This document shows, one piece after another, positions 8,555-19,497 of a stretch of DNA of 64,000 nt. This DNA is from an uncultured Paracoccaceae bacterium (GTDB lineage Bacteria; Pseudomonadota; Alphaproteobacteria; Rhodobacterales; Rhodobacteraceae), in NCBI GenBank assembly GCA_937146765.1, contig CAKZRP010000061.1, positions 1-64,000 on the forward strand, read 5' to 3'. Below the pieces are notes generated by a model. It was given only the letters and a program-made list of their open reading frames with translations, had not been told where the DNA came from and made no database searches. The position numbers and the translations under genes are program-made. The stretch's first letter is position 1. Every line of letters starts with the position of its first letter.

Positions 8555-9472
8555 ATGGCGCGTGTTTCTGTAATCATCCCATGTCTCAATGCGGGCAAGA
8601 CACTGGCGCAAACCTTGTCGAGCCTGCAGCAGCAGAGCGATGCGGATTGGGAGGCCATCGTTGTCGATGACGGGTCGACCGATTGCACCCGGATGGTGGC
8701 GGTGGGCTTTGCCCATGGAGATCCGCGCATTCGGGTGATGGTCAATCAGGGCAATGGTCCTTCGGATGCGCGTAACTTTGGCGCGGCCTGCGCGCAGGGG
8801 GATATCATCGCCTATTGCGACGCAGACGATCTGTGGATGCCGCAGAAGGTGGCGCGCTTGATCGCGACCTTTGACGGCGCGCCAGAGATGGCCGGATGTT
8901 TCGGCAAGGTGGTCTTTTTTGACGGTCAGCGTGAGGGCACGGTCTCCGACATCCTGCGCGATGAGCTCGATATCCCGACCTTGCTCGGCGAGAATCCGGT
9001 CTGCACCATGTCCAATCTCGCCCTGCGCCGCAGCGTGGTTGAGGCCAGCGGCGGCATGGATAACCGCATGGTACACAACGAAGATTTAGAATTCCTAGTG
9101 CGCCTTGTAGGGCTGGGGTTCCGCATCAACGGGCTGCGCGAAGTCATGGTGAAATACCGCACCAATCCCACGGGTCTGTCTTCCAACGTCAAAGCGATGG
9201 CGCAGAGCCGCCGGCAGGTCCTGGCCACGGCGGCGCGCTTTGGTCATCGCAGCGGGCCGTTCTGCGAGGCGGTGCATCTGCGCTATCTCGCACGCCGCGC
9301 GTTGCGGGTGGATTCCCCGCCGCTGCAGGCGCTGGGGCTCGGCCTCAGAGGGGTCGTCACAAGCCCCGCTGGCTGGTTTTCCGCCCCCCGGCGCGGCTGT
9401 CTTGTGCTGGGGGCGACGCTGATTGCGCCCCTCATGCCCCGCGCTCTGCGCCACACGTTGTTTTCCCGTTGA
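8555..9472 (+). CDS. Family 2 glycosyltransferase
   Basis: 305 residues. The N-terminal GT-A fold has VSVIIPCLNAGKTL, a VVDDGSTD motif, NFGAACAQGDIIAYCDADD (the DxD metal site) and, further on, NEDLEFLVRL near the acceptor-site region. The C-terminal part (about 220-305) is basic and amphipathic, suggesting peripheral membrane association. The start ATG is one base after the flippase TGA, so the two are almost certainly co-translated. A longer frame reaching into the flippase gene exists but lacks a reason to be used. The donor and linkage cannot be told from sequence. It adds one sugar to the lipid-linked EPS repeat by context. Confidence 0.88.
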   Translation: MARVSVIIPCLNAGKTLAQTLSSLQQQSDADWEAIVVDDGSTDCTRMVAVGFAHGDPRIRVMVNQGNGPSDARNFGAACAQGDIIAYCDADDLWMPQKVARLIATFDGAPEMAGCFGKVVFFDGQREGTVSDILRDELDIPTLLGENPVCTMSNLALRRSVVEASGGMDNRMVHNEDLEFLVRLVGLGFRINGLREVMVKYRTNPTGLSSNVKAMAQSRRQVLATAARFGHRSGPFCEAVHLRYLARRALRVDSPPLQALGLGLRGVVTSPAGWFSAPRRGCLVLGATLIAPLMPRALRHTLFSR

Positions 9473-9495
9473 TCCCTCCAGAAAGGAGAACGCCA

Positions 9496-10449
9496 ATGAC
9501 CCTCGTGACCATCGTGGTCCCCGCCTACAACGCCGAAGCGACTCTTGCGGAGACGCTCGACAGTCTTCTGAAACAGACCTTTCCGGAGTTTGAGATCCTT
9601 GTCATTGACGATGGCTCCTCCGATGGCACCGCTGCGCTGGCCCAAAGCTATGACGACCCGCGTATCCGTCTGATCCGACAGCAAAATCGCGGTCTCGCCG
9701 GGGCGCGAAACCGCGGCATTGCCGAGGCAAACGGGCGCTACATCGGTTTTTGCGATGCGGATGATCTGTGGCGACCGGGCAAGTTGGCTGCGCATATCGC
9801 CCATCTGCGCGGCAATACATTGGTGGGGGCCAGCTTTTCAGGCTCCGAGTTGATTGATGAGGCGGGCGACAGCCTGCGTCTCTATCAACGGCCGCGCCTG
9901 AGCGACATCTCTGCCGCGCATATGTTTCGCCGCAATCCTTTTGGCAATGGCTCAACCCCCGTGTTCCGGCGCGCCGCTTTGGACGAGATTGCCAGCTACA
10001 GCGACAGCTTGGGTCGCATGGTCTGGTTCGACGAGAGCTTCCGCCAGTCTGAGGACATCGAATGTTGGTTGCGGTTCATGCTGACCACCAACTGGAGAGT
10101 GGAAGGAGTTCCGGGGGCTTTGACGCTCTATCGCGTAACCCCTGGTGGCCTGTCGGCGGCGACAGGCAGGCAATATGTGTCCTGGGACCGGATGGTCGAA
10201 AAGCTGACACCCTTGTCGCCTGAGTTCTTCGCGCGTCATACGCCGGCCGCCCGCGCCTATCAGCTGCGCTATTTGGCGCGCCGTTCGATTTCCGCCCGCG
10301 ATGGCGCGATGGCGCTGTCATTGCTGAGACAAAGCCTTGCCGCGTCGCGCCGCCCGCTTTGGGAAGAGCCGCTCAAGACTGCGGTGACATGGGGCGCAGC
10401 CCTAGGCCTGCGCCTGATGCGGATGCCGAGCGCAATCCAAAGGACATAG
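9496..10449 (+). CDS. Family 2 glycosyltransferase
   Basis: 317 residues, related in architecture to the preceding gene. It has VTIVVPAYNAEATLAETL, LVIDDGSSDGT, RNRGIAEANGRYIGFCDADDLW (DxD) and an QSEDIECWLRFML motif near the acceptor side, followed by a basic C-terminal tail with YQLRYLARRS. The similarity of the tails (LRYLARRA/S) to the gene before it suggests the pair arose by duplication. AAGGAG at 9483-9488 fixes the start at 9496. It belongs to the EPS biosynthesis run; sugar specificity is unknown. Confidence 0.88.
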   Translation: MTLVTIVVPAYNAEATLAETLDSLLKQTFPEFEILVIDDGSSDGTAALAQSYDDPRIRLIRQQNRGLAGARNRGIAEANGRYIGFCDADDLWRPGKLAAHIAHLRGNTLVGASFSGSELIDEAGDSLRLYQRPRLSDISAAHMFRRNPFGNGSTPVFRRAALDEIASYSDSLGRMVWFDESFRQSEDIECWLRFMLTTNWRVEGVPGALTLYRVTPGGLSAATGRQYVSWDRMVEKLTPLSPEFFARHTPAARAYQLRYLARRSISARDGAMALSLLRQSLAASRRPLWEEPLKTAVTWGAALGLRLMRMPSAIQRT

Positions 10450-10541
10450 AGATCCGGCCTGTGGGCGGGGAAAGAAGGGCGCGCCCGTCGACGGATCGGT
10501 GCGCGCCAATGGGCAACAGACTTTGGGAGGGAGAACCCAAG

Positions 10542-11576
10542 ATGATTACAGTGTGCCATTTGATTGACGATCTCTCGCCGGGAGGGGTCACGGAATATCT
10601 GCAATTCCTGCAAGACCATCCGGGCATGACCGAACTGGCGCATCACAAAGTGATACCTGTCTCGCGCTTTCATCCGGCGCGCGCCCAAATCGAGGGCGAT
10701 GTGATCGTCTCCCATCTCGGCATTTGCTGGCGGGGGATGCCGGGACTGGTGGCTTTGCGGGCGCAGCACCCAAAGACGCCGCTTGTCCATGTAGAGCACA
10801 GCTATTGCGAGGGGTTCGCGGCCCTCAATGTGCCGCATCAGCGCCGGTTCAATACCCTGTTGCGGTGCGCCTATGCATTGTTTGATCGCGTGGTTGCGGT
10901 GAGCGCGGCGCAGGCCGCGTGGCTGCGACGCATTCGCGTCGTGCGTGCCGAACTGCTCACGGTGATATCGCCCAGCGTCTTGCTCAGTGCGATTGAGGAT
11001 CTGGCAGCGCCGCAAGAGCCGGTTCGACGCATAGGTGCACTGGGTCGGCTCCATCCGCAAAAAGGATTTGACCTGTTGATCCAGGCCTTTCGCAGGGTCC
11101 AGGTGGAAGGCGCGCGGTTGATGATCTTTGGCGCGGGTTCTGAAGAGCTCGCCTTGCGCGAGGCGGCAATGGGGGACCAGCGCATTCGCTTTTGCGGCCA
11201 CGTACCAAAGATCTTGGCACTGCAAAGCTGCGATGCGGTTGCGATGCCGTCGCGGTGGGAACCATACGGCCTGGTCGCACAAGAGGCGCGCATGGCGGGT
11301 CGCATGGTCTTGAGTAGCGGGCGTGACGGTCTAGGCGACCAAGCGGGCAGCGGGGTCATAAACGTGCGCGATTACACCGTCGACGCTTGGGCGCACGCAT
11401 TGGAGAGGCTCATGACCTTGCCCTCGGCCAACACGGCTGACCTCGCTTTTGCGCGGCCGACACTGGAAACGGATAGCCAGCGCTGCCTGCAGGGATGGCG
11501 ATTGTTGCTGGCGGACTTGTGCCCGCCAAAATCGCCTCAGCCGGTCCAAGCAGAAGGTGCAATCGTCGGCGGATAG
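10542..11576 (+). CDS. Family 4-type (GT-B) glycosyltransferase
   Basis: 344 residues. The N-terminal half begins MITVCHLIDDLSPGGVTEYL, the glycine-rich start of GT-B enzymes. The C-terminal half has IGALGRLHPQKGFDLLIQAF, MIFGAGSEE and AMPSRWEPYGLVAQEARMAG, the EX7E region of GT4 enzymes. The start chosen follows GGGAGG at 10525-10530; the frame is open further upstream, but that part has no homology character. It closes the plus-strand EPS gene run. Retaining transfer of a sugar to the growing repeat is inferred from the family. Confidence 0.87.
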   Translation: MITVCHLIDDLSPGGVTEYLQFLQDHPGMTELAHHKVIPVSRFHPARAQIEGDVIVSHLGICWRGMPGLVALRAQHPKTPLVHVEHSYCEGFAALNVPHQRRFNTLLRCAYALFDRVVAVSAAQAAWLRRIRVVRAELLTVISPSVLLSAIEDLAAPQEPVRRIGALGRLHPQKGFDLLIQAFRRVQVEGARLMIFGAGSEELALREAAMGDQRIRFCGHVPKILALQSCDAVAMPSRWEPYGLVAQEARMAGRMVLSSGRDGLGDQAGSGVINVRDYTVDAWAHALERLMTLPSANTADLAFARPTLETDSQRCLQGWRLLLADLCPPKSPQPVQAEGAIVGG

Positions 11577-11823
11577 TTGGAAGGGGCTAAAGGTGGCTTC
11601 ATGATTGACCCGCTCGCCGTTTCTCTCGCAAAGGTAGAAGTCCAGCCATCCCCCGCGCGTTCAGTGTTCTTTCTGCACGTCTCGCCAAGATAGGACGCCG
11701 ATTCCAGGTGGGGGCAGGCGCGGGGATGTCAGGTCCGCCCCTTCCCCGCCCGTGCCCCCCTGGCCGCGTGCTGCAAAGTCCTGCATAGGGCATAGGGCCC
11801 CGGCTGAAAGGCAGGGTGTCGGC

Positions 11824-13866
11824 CTAGTTCTGCCCCTCCCGCAGCCAGGCCCAGATCAGCAGCGAAGCCGCCAGCACCAGCATGAGCCAGGCCGGCAGCA
11901 GCGGCGTCTGGATCACCGCCGTGGTCTCATAAGCCCCGCGCGGAGTGAGGCCGATCCAGCCACGCCCCGAGGCCGGGCGGCCTTCGCGGATGTCCCGCAG
12001 CGCCGGCATCCCCGCCTCCAGAGCCATCGCCCCGCCCCGCAGCGCCGCGATCGCGGGGCGCATCAGCTCCTCGGTGGCGATGGTCTGTTCGAATTCGCGG
12101 GGGGCGGCCGGCCCCAGACCGATCACCGCCTTCTGCCCGCCCTCGCTCAGGTGATAGAGGCCGATCTGATCGCTTTCGTAGAGACCTTCCCAAAGGCCGG
12201 GGCGGGTCTCGCGCAACGGGACCTCCGCCTCGGATCCGTCCGGCGCAACGAGCTGCACCGACCCCACCGTATCCCCCAGCGTGCGGCGCTGGATGCGCAT
12301 CCGCTGGCCGGTCGCCTCGGCGCTCAGCACCTCTTCCTCCAGCTCGGGCTCCTTCATCATCCAATGGGCCAGGCGGCGCAGCAATTCGAGCTGCGGACCA
12401 CCCCCCTCGTAGTCGCGGGACCAGAGCCAGGCATGATCCGAGGCCAGAAGCGCCACCCGCCCCTCGCCGACCCGGTCGAGCAGCAGCAGCGGACGCTCCT
12501 CCACCCCCTCCATCAGCACCGTGCCGCTGGTCGGCTCCAGTTCCACCTGCCGCATCCAGCGGCCCCAGTCGGCGGCCCCGGTCAGCTCGGCGGTGACCGG
12601 ATGGCGCAGGCCAAGGGCGCTGATCGCGGGGCGGTAGGGCTCCTCCAGCACCCGCGCCGAGGGTCGGGCGGGCAGGACCGAGGCCAGCGGGGTGCGGAAA
12701 ATACTGTCGGCGCTGGCGAAATCCGGCCCTGCCGCCACCAGCACCGCACCGCCGCCGCGCACGTAATTGGCCACATTGTCGAGATAGACCGCGGGCAGGA
12801 TGCCGCGCCGCTTGTACCGGTCAAAGATGATGAGGTCGAAATCCTCGATCTTTTCCAGAAACAGCTCGCGGGTCGGGAAGGCGATCAGCGACAGCTCCTC
12901 CACCGGCACCCCGTCCTGTTTCTCGGGCGGGCGCAGGATGGTGAAATGCACCAGATCGACGGCGCTGTCGGATTTCAACAGGTTGCGCCAGGTGCGCCCG
13001 CCGGGATGCGGCGCGCCGGAGACCAGCAATACCCGCAGCCGGTCGCGCACCCCGTTGATCTGCAACAGCGCCGCATTGTTGCGGGCGGTGAGTTCGCCTT
13101 CGGCCTCGGGGACGCGGAATTCGACCACGTTGCGCCCCCCGTGTGGCAAGGTCAGCGGCAGGTCGAAATCGACCCCCACCGGCAGGCGGAAGCTCTGAGG
13201 CGTGCCACCATCCACCGCGATCTGCAACTCGGTCACCTGCTGGCCCTCGGGCACCGCGCCCTGGTCCTCGACCCGCAGGGTCAGGGTGATCGGCTCGCCG
13301 ATGATCCCGAAGGAGGGCGCGTTGCGGACGATCAGGCGGCGGTCCCAATCCCCGGTCCGGCCTGTCATCAACAGATGCAGCGGTGCCGGCAGGTCTGGGG
13401 TGCGCTCCATGTCATGCACCTGCCCGTCCGACAAGGCGATGATGCCGGCCACCCGCGCACTCGGCTCATCCGCCAGCGCCCGTGTGATCGCCCCCATCAC
13501 CTGGGTGCCACCATCCTCGGCGCTGTCGGCCACGGTGACACGGCGCACCTCGGTATTGGGGCGCGCTGCCAGCCGCGTCTCCAGCTCCTGCAGCGCCTCG
13601 GTCATCTGCGCCGGACGGTCCGAGAGCGCCTGGCTGGCGCTGCGGTCCTCCACCACGATGACGATGTCGCTCAGGGGGCTGCGGTCCTCGCGCTGGATCA
13701 CCGGGCCGCTGAGGGCCGCAAGCAGCACCAGCGCCGCCAACGTCCTGAGGCCCCAGCCCGACAGGCGTCGCCATAGCGCCAGCGCCAGTGCCAGCGCGGT
13801 CAGTACCGCCAGCGCGATCAGCACCGGCCAGGGCACCAGCGGATCAAACAGGATCGTCTGGGTCAT
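11824..13866 (-). CDS. Large membrane protein with vWA-like and glutamine-amidotransferase-like regions
   Basis: 680 residues. Two N-terminal membrane helices (about 12-30 and 38-56) are followed by a vWA-like domain whose EDRSASQ segment fits a DxSxS MIDAS motif. A class-I amidotransferase-like Rossmann region follows (about 255-400, RVLLVSGAPHPGG...DLIIFDRYKRRG...VRGGGAVLVAAGP). A C-terminal helix (about 655-674, LLPAWLMLVLAASLLIWAWL) precedes a short basic tail. I see no catalytic Cys in the amidotransferase-like part, so it is probably non-enzymatic. It is the last gene of the MoxR operon, 42 bases after the DUF4159 gene, and was probably made to assemble with it in the envelope. The function is unknown. 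Confidence 0.75.
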   Translation of the reverse strand: MTQTILFDPLVPWPVLIALAVLTALALALALWRRLSGWGLRTLAALVLLAALSGPVIQREDRSPLSDIVIVVEDRSASQALSDRPAQMTEALQELETRLAARPNTEVRRVTVADSAEDGGTQVMGAITRALADEPSARVAGIIALSDGQVHDMERTPDLPAPLHLLMTGRTGDWDRRLIVRNAPSFGIIGEPITLTLRVEDQGAVPEGQQVTELQIAVDGGTPQSFRLPVGVDFDLPLTLPHGGRNVVEFRVPEAEGELTARNNAALLQINGVRDRLRVLLVSGAPHPGGRTWRNLLKSDSAVDLVHFTILRPPEKQDGVPVEELSLIAFPTRELFLEKIEDFDLIIFDRYKRRGILPAVYLDNVANYVRGGGAVLVAAGPDFASADSIFRTPLASVLPARPSARVLEEPYRPAISALGLRHPVTAELTGAADWGRWMRQVELEPTSGTVLMEGVEERPLLLLDRVGEGRVALLASDHAWLWSRDYEGGGPQLELLRRLAHWMMKEPELEEEVLSAEATGQRMRIQRRTLGDTVGSVQLVAPDGSEAEVPLRETRPGLWEGLYESDQIGLYHLSEGGQKAVIGLGPAAPREFEQTIATEELMRPAIAALRGGAMALEAGMPALRDIREGRPASGRGWIGLTPRGAYETTAVIQTPLLPAWLMLVLAASLLIWAWLREGQN

Positions 13867-13908
13867 GCGCGGCAGGCTCCTTTGCGGATCGGTCCCTGGG
13901 CCATCGGA

Positions 13909-16671
13909 TCACTGCCCCAGACGGTCGAGCAGGGCGGGAACGTGCACCTGGTCGGATTTGTAGTTGCCGGTCAGCACATGCATCAAGAGGTTGATGCCAA
14001 AGCGGCGGGACAGCTCCCGCTGACGCTCGCCACTAAAGCCGCGCCCGACCGGGTAGAGCGGCACATTCTCCGCATCCACCGCCCAGGCCGCAGCCCAGTC
14101 ATTGCCGCCGATCACCACCGGCGTCACCCCGTCGTTGAGGTTGCGGAATGGCAGCCCCTCGACCTGTTCGGCATCGGGCGGCGCGGCCTCGACCCAGATC
14201 TCGCCGCGCGGATGGCGACCGGGAAAATCCTGCAGCAGGTAGAAAGCGCGGGTCAGCACGTGATCCGGCGGCATCGGTTCCAGCGGCGGAATGTCCAGCG
14301 GCAGCGCCAGTTGCTGCAGGCGGCGGGCGGCCGGGCTGGTGGCGCCGGTCAGCGCCAGATCGGCGTCGCGGGTGTCGAACAGGATCATGCCGCCGGTGCG
14401 CAGATAGGCGTTGAGCCGCCCGTAGGCCTCGGAGGAGGGCATCGGCTGATTGCCGGTCACCGGCCAGTAGAGGAAGGGAAAGAACGCCAGTTCGTCGCGT
14501 TCCAGATCGACCCCATAGGGCGGTGCCGGCTCGACCGAGGTGCGCAGGGCCAGCACGTTGCTCAGCCCCTGCAGCCCGGCCTGGGCCGTCCGGTCGACCT
14601 CCGCATCGCCGGTCCGCACATAGGCCAGCGTCAGTTCAGAGGTCAGCTCGACCGGGCTCAATTCCTGCGCCTGGGTGCCCTCGGGCAGGGCAGAGAGCGC
14701 CAGACCGCCCGCCAGCACCAGCCCGGCCACCCGCGCCGGGGACCAAAGGCCGGAGACCAGCAGCGCCGCCGCCACATCGAGCGCCATCAGCACCAGCGTG
14801 AGGCTGAGAAGGATCCCGCCAAGCGGGCGCTCCTCGGCCCCTTCAAAGCGCATCACCGGCACCCAGTTGGGCCAGACCGCCGGGGCGATCTCCTCGCCCT
14901 CGCGCAGCACATTGCGGGCATAGGCGCGGCTGCCGCTGGTATAGAGCCCGGGTTGCAACGCCGGGCCGGCCGGGGCCGCGATCAGATCGGGACCGGGGAC
15001 CCCGGCCAACGCGTCGGCATCGCGCAGCCGCCCGAACCCGTCCAGAACCTCGGTTGCGGTCCAGGTGGTGCCTTCCAGCGCGTCGGCCGAAGGCGGCTTG
15101 CCCGCGGAGGAGACCGCCAGCCGTTCCAGCATCTCGACAAAGAGGCCGGAGAGCGGCAGCGTGCTCCATTCCGCATTGGCGGTGACATGGAACAGGATCA
15201 CCTGCCCCTGCCCCAGCGCCTTGCGGGTGACCAGCGGCGTGCCATCGTTCAGCTCGGCAATCACCCGCGCCGCCAGTTCCGGGTCGGGCTGGGCCATTAC
15301 CTGCGAACTCACCGTGACCTCGGCCGGGATGTCGAGGCCGAAGAAAGGCGAGCCCTCGGCAAAGGGTGCCAGAGCCTTAGGTTCACCCCAGCTCATCGCG
15401 CCGCCGATGCTGCGCCCGCCGATGCGCAGGCGCACCGGCATCAGCGGTTCCTCGGCGTCGCGGGCGGTGTCGCTGGCCGCCAGCCGCGCCCCGGCAAAGC
15501 GCAGCAGCAGGCCGCCTTCCTCCACCCAGTCCACCAGTGCCGCCTCCTGGTCGGGGGCGAGGCGGGCCACATCGGCCAGCACCACCACGTCGGGATTGGC
15601 CGGCAGCAGGTCCGACAGCGCGCCTTCCAGCAGCTCCGCGGTCGGCTCCAGCGCCTGCCGCAGGTAGTGCAGCGGCGACAGAAGCGCCAATCCCTCGTCG
15701 CTGCTGGCGGCCGAGATCAGCGCCACCTCGCGCCGCCGCAGCCGGTCGTCGGTCAGCGAAACCGCCCCGGCAGAGCGCAGGTCGAGCACCTCGAAGCGGG
15801 AGATGCGGGCCCGCAACTCCATCGGCAGCGCCAGCTGCACCTCGGCCCGGGTGGCATTTGTGTCGAACCGCAGCCCGGCGGAGGCCAGCGCCCGCTCGGT
15901 GCCGCTGGGGTCCGGGCCCACTGCCTGCACCGTCACCTCCTGCGCCAGCCCACCACTGCTGCGCAGGGCGCTCAGGGCGATGGCCCCGTCCTCATAGGTG
16001 GCGGGCAACAGGCCGATCACCGGCGCGCCAGTCTCGTAGACCTCGATCTCGCCACGTTCGGCGAGGGTGGCAACCAGCTCGGCCCGCCCCGCCATCGCGA
16101 TACCGTCGCTGAGCCAGAGCGTGTCAAACCCGCCCTCCACAGCCGCGATCATCTCGCTGGCACTGGCAACCTGCTCGGGAGCGGCGACCCAGGGTTGGGG
16201 CAGCAGTCCGGGCAATTGCCGCGCCCATTGTCCGGCGGCGAGGAACTGCAAGGGCTCCGGCGCGGTGAGCCGCAGCAGCGCCACCGGACGCCCGGCGCGC
16301 CCGGCCTCGGTCAGCTCCGCCTCGATATGGGTCCGGGTCAGCTCCCAGGCGGGGGCGCCGGCCCAGCTTGCATCCATCACGATCAGAAGCGGGCCAGCCC
16401 CCCCCTCTTGCTGGGCCGGGTTCAGCACCGGACCGGAGAGGCCGATGATGGCCGCAGCCACCGCCAGCATCCGCAGCAGCAACAGCCACCAGGGGGTGCG
16501 ATCCGACAGGCTCTCGTCATCCTTGAGGCCGAGGAGCAGCGACACCGCAGGAAAGGGCTGGCGTTTCGGCGCGGGCGGAATCGCCCGCAGCAAGAGCCAG
16601 AGGATCGGCAGCACGATCAGCCCCAGCAAGAGCCAGGGGCTGGCAAAGCCTATGCCCGCGATCATCGTCAT
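13909..16671 (-). CDS. BatA-like / DUF4159 membrane protein
   Basis: 920 residues. The N-terminus is the BatA-type double-transmembrane module (SPWLLLGLIVLPILWLLLRA, FPAVSLLLGL, a second helix about 60-80). A degenerate vWA region follows (IVMDASWAG, MIDAS incomplete). Two further helices near 655-705 precede the DUF4159 domain (about 715-915, LTLAYVRTGDAEVDRTAQAGL...FFPFLYWPVTG, GGMILFDTRDADL). The start at 16671 overlaps the upstream DUF58 stop by ATGA. DUF4159 proteins commonly sit with MoxR and DUF58 (family knowledge). The role is unproven, probably a periplasm-facing scaffold controlled by the MoxR ATPase. Confidence 0.82.
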   Translation of the reverse strand: MTMIAGIGFASPWLLLGLIVLPILWLLLRAIPPAPKRQPFPAVSLLLGLKDDESLSDRTPWWLLLLRMLAVAAAIIGLSGPVLNPAQQEGGAGPLLIVMDASWAGAPAWELTRTHIEAELTEAGRAGRPVALLRLTAPEPLQFLAAGQWARQLPGLLPQPWVAAPEQVASASEMIAAVEGGFDTLWLSDGIAMAGRAELVATLAERGEIEVYETGAPVIGLLPATYEDGAIALSALRSSGGLAQEVTVQAVGPDPSGTERALASAGLRFDTNATRAEVQLALPMELRARISRFEVLDLRSAGAVSLTDDRLRRREVALISAASSDEGLALLSPLHYLRQALEPTAELLEGALSDLLPANPDVVVLADVARLAPDQEAALVDWVEEGGLLLRFAGARLAASDTARDAEEPLMPVRLRIGGRSIGGAMSWGEPKALAPFAEGSPFFGLDIPAEVTVSSQVMAQPDPELAARVIAELNDGTPLVTRKALGQGQVILFHVTANAEWSTLPLSGLFVEMLERLAVSSAGKPPSADALEGTTWTATEVLDGFGRLRDADALAGVPGPDLIAAPAGPALQPGLYTSGSRAYARNVLREGEEIAPAVWPNWVPVMRFEGAEERPLGGILLSLTLVLMALDVAAALLVSGLWSPARVAGLVLAGGLALSALPEGTQAQELSPVELTSELTLAYVRTGDAEVDRTAQAGLQGLSNVLALRTSVEPAPPYGVDLERDELAFFPFLYWPVTGNQPMPSSEAYGRLNAYLRTGGMILFDTRDADLALTGATSPAARRLQQLALPLDIPPLEPMPPDHVLTRAFYLLQDFPGRHPRGEIWVEAAPPDAEQVEGLPFRNLNDGVTPVVIGGNDWAAAWAVDAENVPLYPVGRGFSGERQRELSRRFGINLLMHVLTGNYKSDQVHVPALLDRLGQ

Positions 16672-17575
16672 GTGCGCCGCTCCAGTGCGTGATAAAGCCA
16701 GAGCAGCCCAGCCTGGGCACTGTCGCCGGTGTGGTGGATGCCAAAGGTCCAGCCCGCCGCCCGGCACAGGCGTTCCAGCGCGTCGCGCCGTTCCGCCAGC
16801 CGGTCAAGATAGCGGTCGCGCAGGGCCGAGGCCTTCAGGGTCTCGTGGATGGTGCCGTCGCCCGGCCCCTCGAAACGGGTGCGCCCGGCAAAGGGAAAGG
16901 CCTCCTCGGTCGGGTCAAGCACCTGCATCAGAACTCCGCGCAGCCCCCGGTCGGCGGCCTTGGAGAGCGCCACTTCCAGCTCTTCGAAGGGGCCGAGGAA
17001 ATCCGACAGGAACAGCGCCCGCGCATGTGGGATCAAGGCCCGGTGCTCGGGCGGTGCATAGGGGGTCATGTCCTCGTCGGAGGTGAAGTGCTCGGCCATA
17101 CGCAGGATCTGCATATTGCCGCGCCGGGGCGGCAGCCGCCCGCCGGTGAGGCCGACCCGCTCGCCGCCGCGCACCATCAGCACCGCCATCGCCAGCCCCA
17201 TCAGCCGCGCCCGCGTCACTTTCTGCGGCAGGTTCCGATCCGAGGAAAACCGCATCGACTGGCCCTGATCGACCCAGAGATGGACGGTCTGGGCGATCTG
17301 CCATTCCCGCTCGCGCACATATTGCAGGTCGCCTCGGGCCGAACGGCGGTGGTCGATCATCCGCCGGCTGTCACCCTGGGCCGCCGGCCGGTATTGCCAG
17401 AAATCATCGCCCACGCCCGAGCGCCGGCGCCCGTGCTCGCCCAGAAGCACCGCCCCCGCCAGCTGCTGCGCCTGCACCAGGAGCGGCGGCAGCACGCTTG
17501 CGGCCTCCTCGGCGCGGGTGCGCAGCTGACCCGCGGGCCCGCGCGCGGCCTGCGCCCGGGAGGTGGCGGAGGGAC

Positions 17576-17579
<4 letters not shown>
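16668..17579 (-). CDS. DUF58 domain protein
   Basis: 303 residues starting with GTG, whose GTGA overlaps the moxR stop. The DUF58 core is visible as GEHGRRRSGVGDDFWQYRPA and RMIDHRRSARGDLQYVREREW (residues about 47-95), followed by a vWA-like fold (TVHLWVDQGQSMRF). No strong membrane helix is present, unlike many DUF58 proteins that have two N-terminal helices. The family pairs with MoxR AAA+ ATPases in almost all bacteria, and the ATPase probably remodels or loads the vWA-containing partners. It is coupled at both ends by 4-base overlaps. Confidence 0.85.
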
Positions 17580-18583
<1,004 letters not shown>

Positions 18584-18635
18584 GACTTCCCTTCCCCTGG
18601 GCTTATATGGTTTGAGTGTATCGCGCAGCGAGGGA

Positions 18636-19229
18636 ATGGCAAAACGAATGAGTGGACAAAAACGCGTGACCCCGGATGTGAACGCCCTTGAAACCAGCGC
18701 CGAGGCCGTCGCCAAGGGCGGTTTGCCGCCGGTCCACCTGTGGAATCCGCCCTTCAGCGGCGATATGGACATGTGCATCCGCCGCGATGGCACCTGGGTA
18801 CATGAGGGCGGTGTGATCCATCGGGTTGCGCTGGTGAAACTCTTCGCGTCGATCCTGAAGCGCGAGGACGGCAAATTCTACCTCGTGACGCCGGTGGAAA
18901 AGGTCGGCATAACCGTCGAGGACGCGCCCTTTGTCGCCGTCGATGTCGAGGCCATTGGCCAGGGCACCGCGCAGGAGCTGCGGTTCACCAGCAACCTCGG
19001 CGACAGGGTCACCGCTGATGCGCGCAATCCGATCCGGGTGGAACGCGATGCCAAGACCGGCGAGCCGACGCCCTACGTGCATCTGCGCGCGGGCCTCGAG
19101 GCGCTGATCGACCGCAAGACCTTCTACCGGCTGATGGACCTCGGATGCGTCGAGGAGGGCTGGTTCGGCCTCTGGTCCGGTGGCGCTTTTTTCCGCATTC
19201 TGCCCGCGGCAGAGCTTGATCCCGCCTGA
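18636..19229 (+). CDS. DUF1285 domain protein
   Basis: 197 residues from the ATG at 18636; a second ATG at 18648 is equally plausible, since GAGGG at 18630-18634 sits awkwardly for both. The conserved family landmarks are LPPVHLWNPPFSGDMDM, IRRDGTWVHEGG, RVALVKLFASIL, FYLVTPVEKVGI and VEEGWFGLWSGGAFF at the end. The fold is soluble with no membrane segment. The function of DUF1285 proteins is not established. It is divergent from moxR with only 52 bases between the starts, so they may share regulation; in many alphaproteobacteria the two are neighbours (from memory). Confidence 0.85.
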   Translation: MAKRMSGQKRVTPDVNALETSAEAVAKGGLPPVHLWNPPFSGDMDMCIRRDGTWVHEGGVIHRVALVKLFASILKREDGKFYLVTPVEKVGITVEDAPFVAVDVEAIGQGTAQELRFTSNLGDRVTADARNPIRVERDAKTGEPTPYVHLRAGLEALIDRKTFYRLMDLGCVEEGWFGLWSGGAFFRILPAAELDPA

Positions 19230-19385
19230 TCGCGCCAAAGGCGCAGCAGCCATCTTGCCAGCCGCCACGCCGGGGGGCAGACTGAGGGGGTGGAGCCTGC
19301 GCGGAGCAATCCGTCTCAGACTGGAGAGCCATTAAAATTGCGCAAATCAAAGCATTTTCTTCCGCTCCGGCGGGAGGCATATGCG

Positions 19386-19408
19386 CTGCATCGCGTGAGC
19401 AGATGCAG
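19386..19408. repeat. Short inverted repeat upstream of the isomerase-like gene
   Basis: CTGCATC (19386-19392) and GATGCAG (19402-19408) form a perfect 7-bp inverted repeat with a 9-base centre. It lies in the 268-bp gap between the DUF1285 gene and the isomerase-like gene, about 90 bases upstream of the latter. It could be an operator or a weak terminator; there is no T-tract. Nothing else is recognisable in this gap. Confidence 0.35.
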
Positions 19409-19497
19409 TTCCAAGTTAAATTAAATCCTCGCCCGCCGACGCAGGCTGTCGTGCTATGGTGGGGATGGGGGACTTGCGTGCGCAGCAGGAGGTGAGA

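Noticed and set aside
13882..16692. Very long open frame (over 900 codons) antisense to the DUF4159 gene
   Set aside because: Low-complexity His/Gln/Arg/Gly composition with no domain pattern; it is the mirror of high-GC codon use in a clearly recognised gene on the other strand. The same applies to the long antisense frames over polA (21.8-23.8 kb), the A2M gene (55.1-57.8 and 57.9-60.5 kb) and the pseudo-ABC gene.
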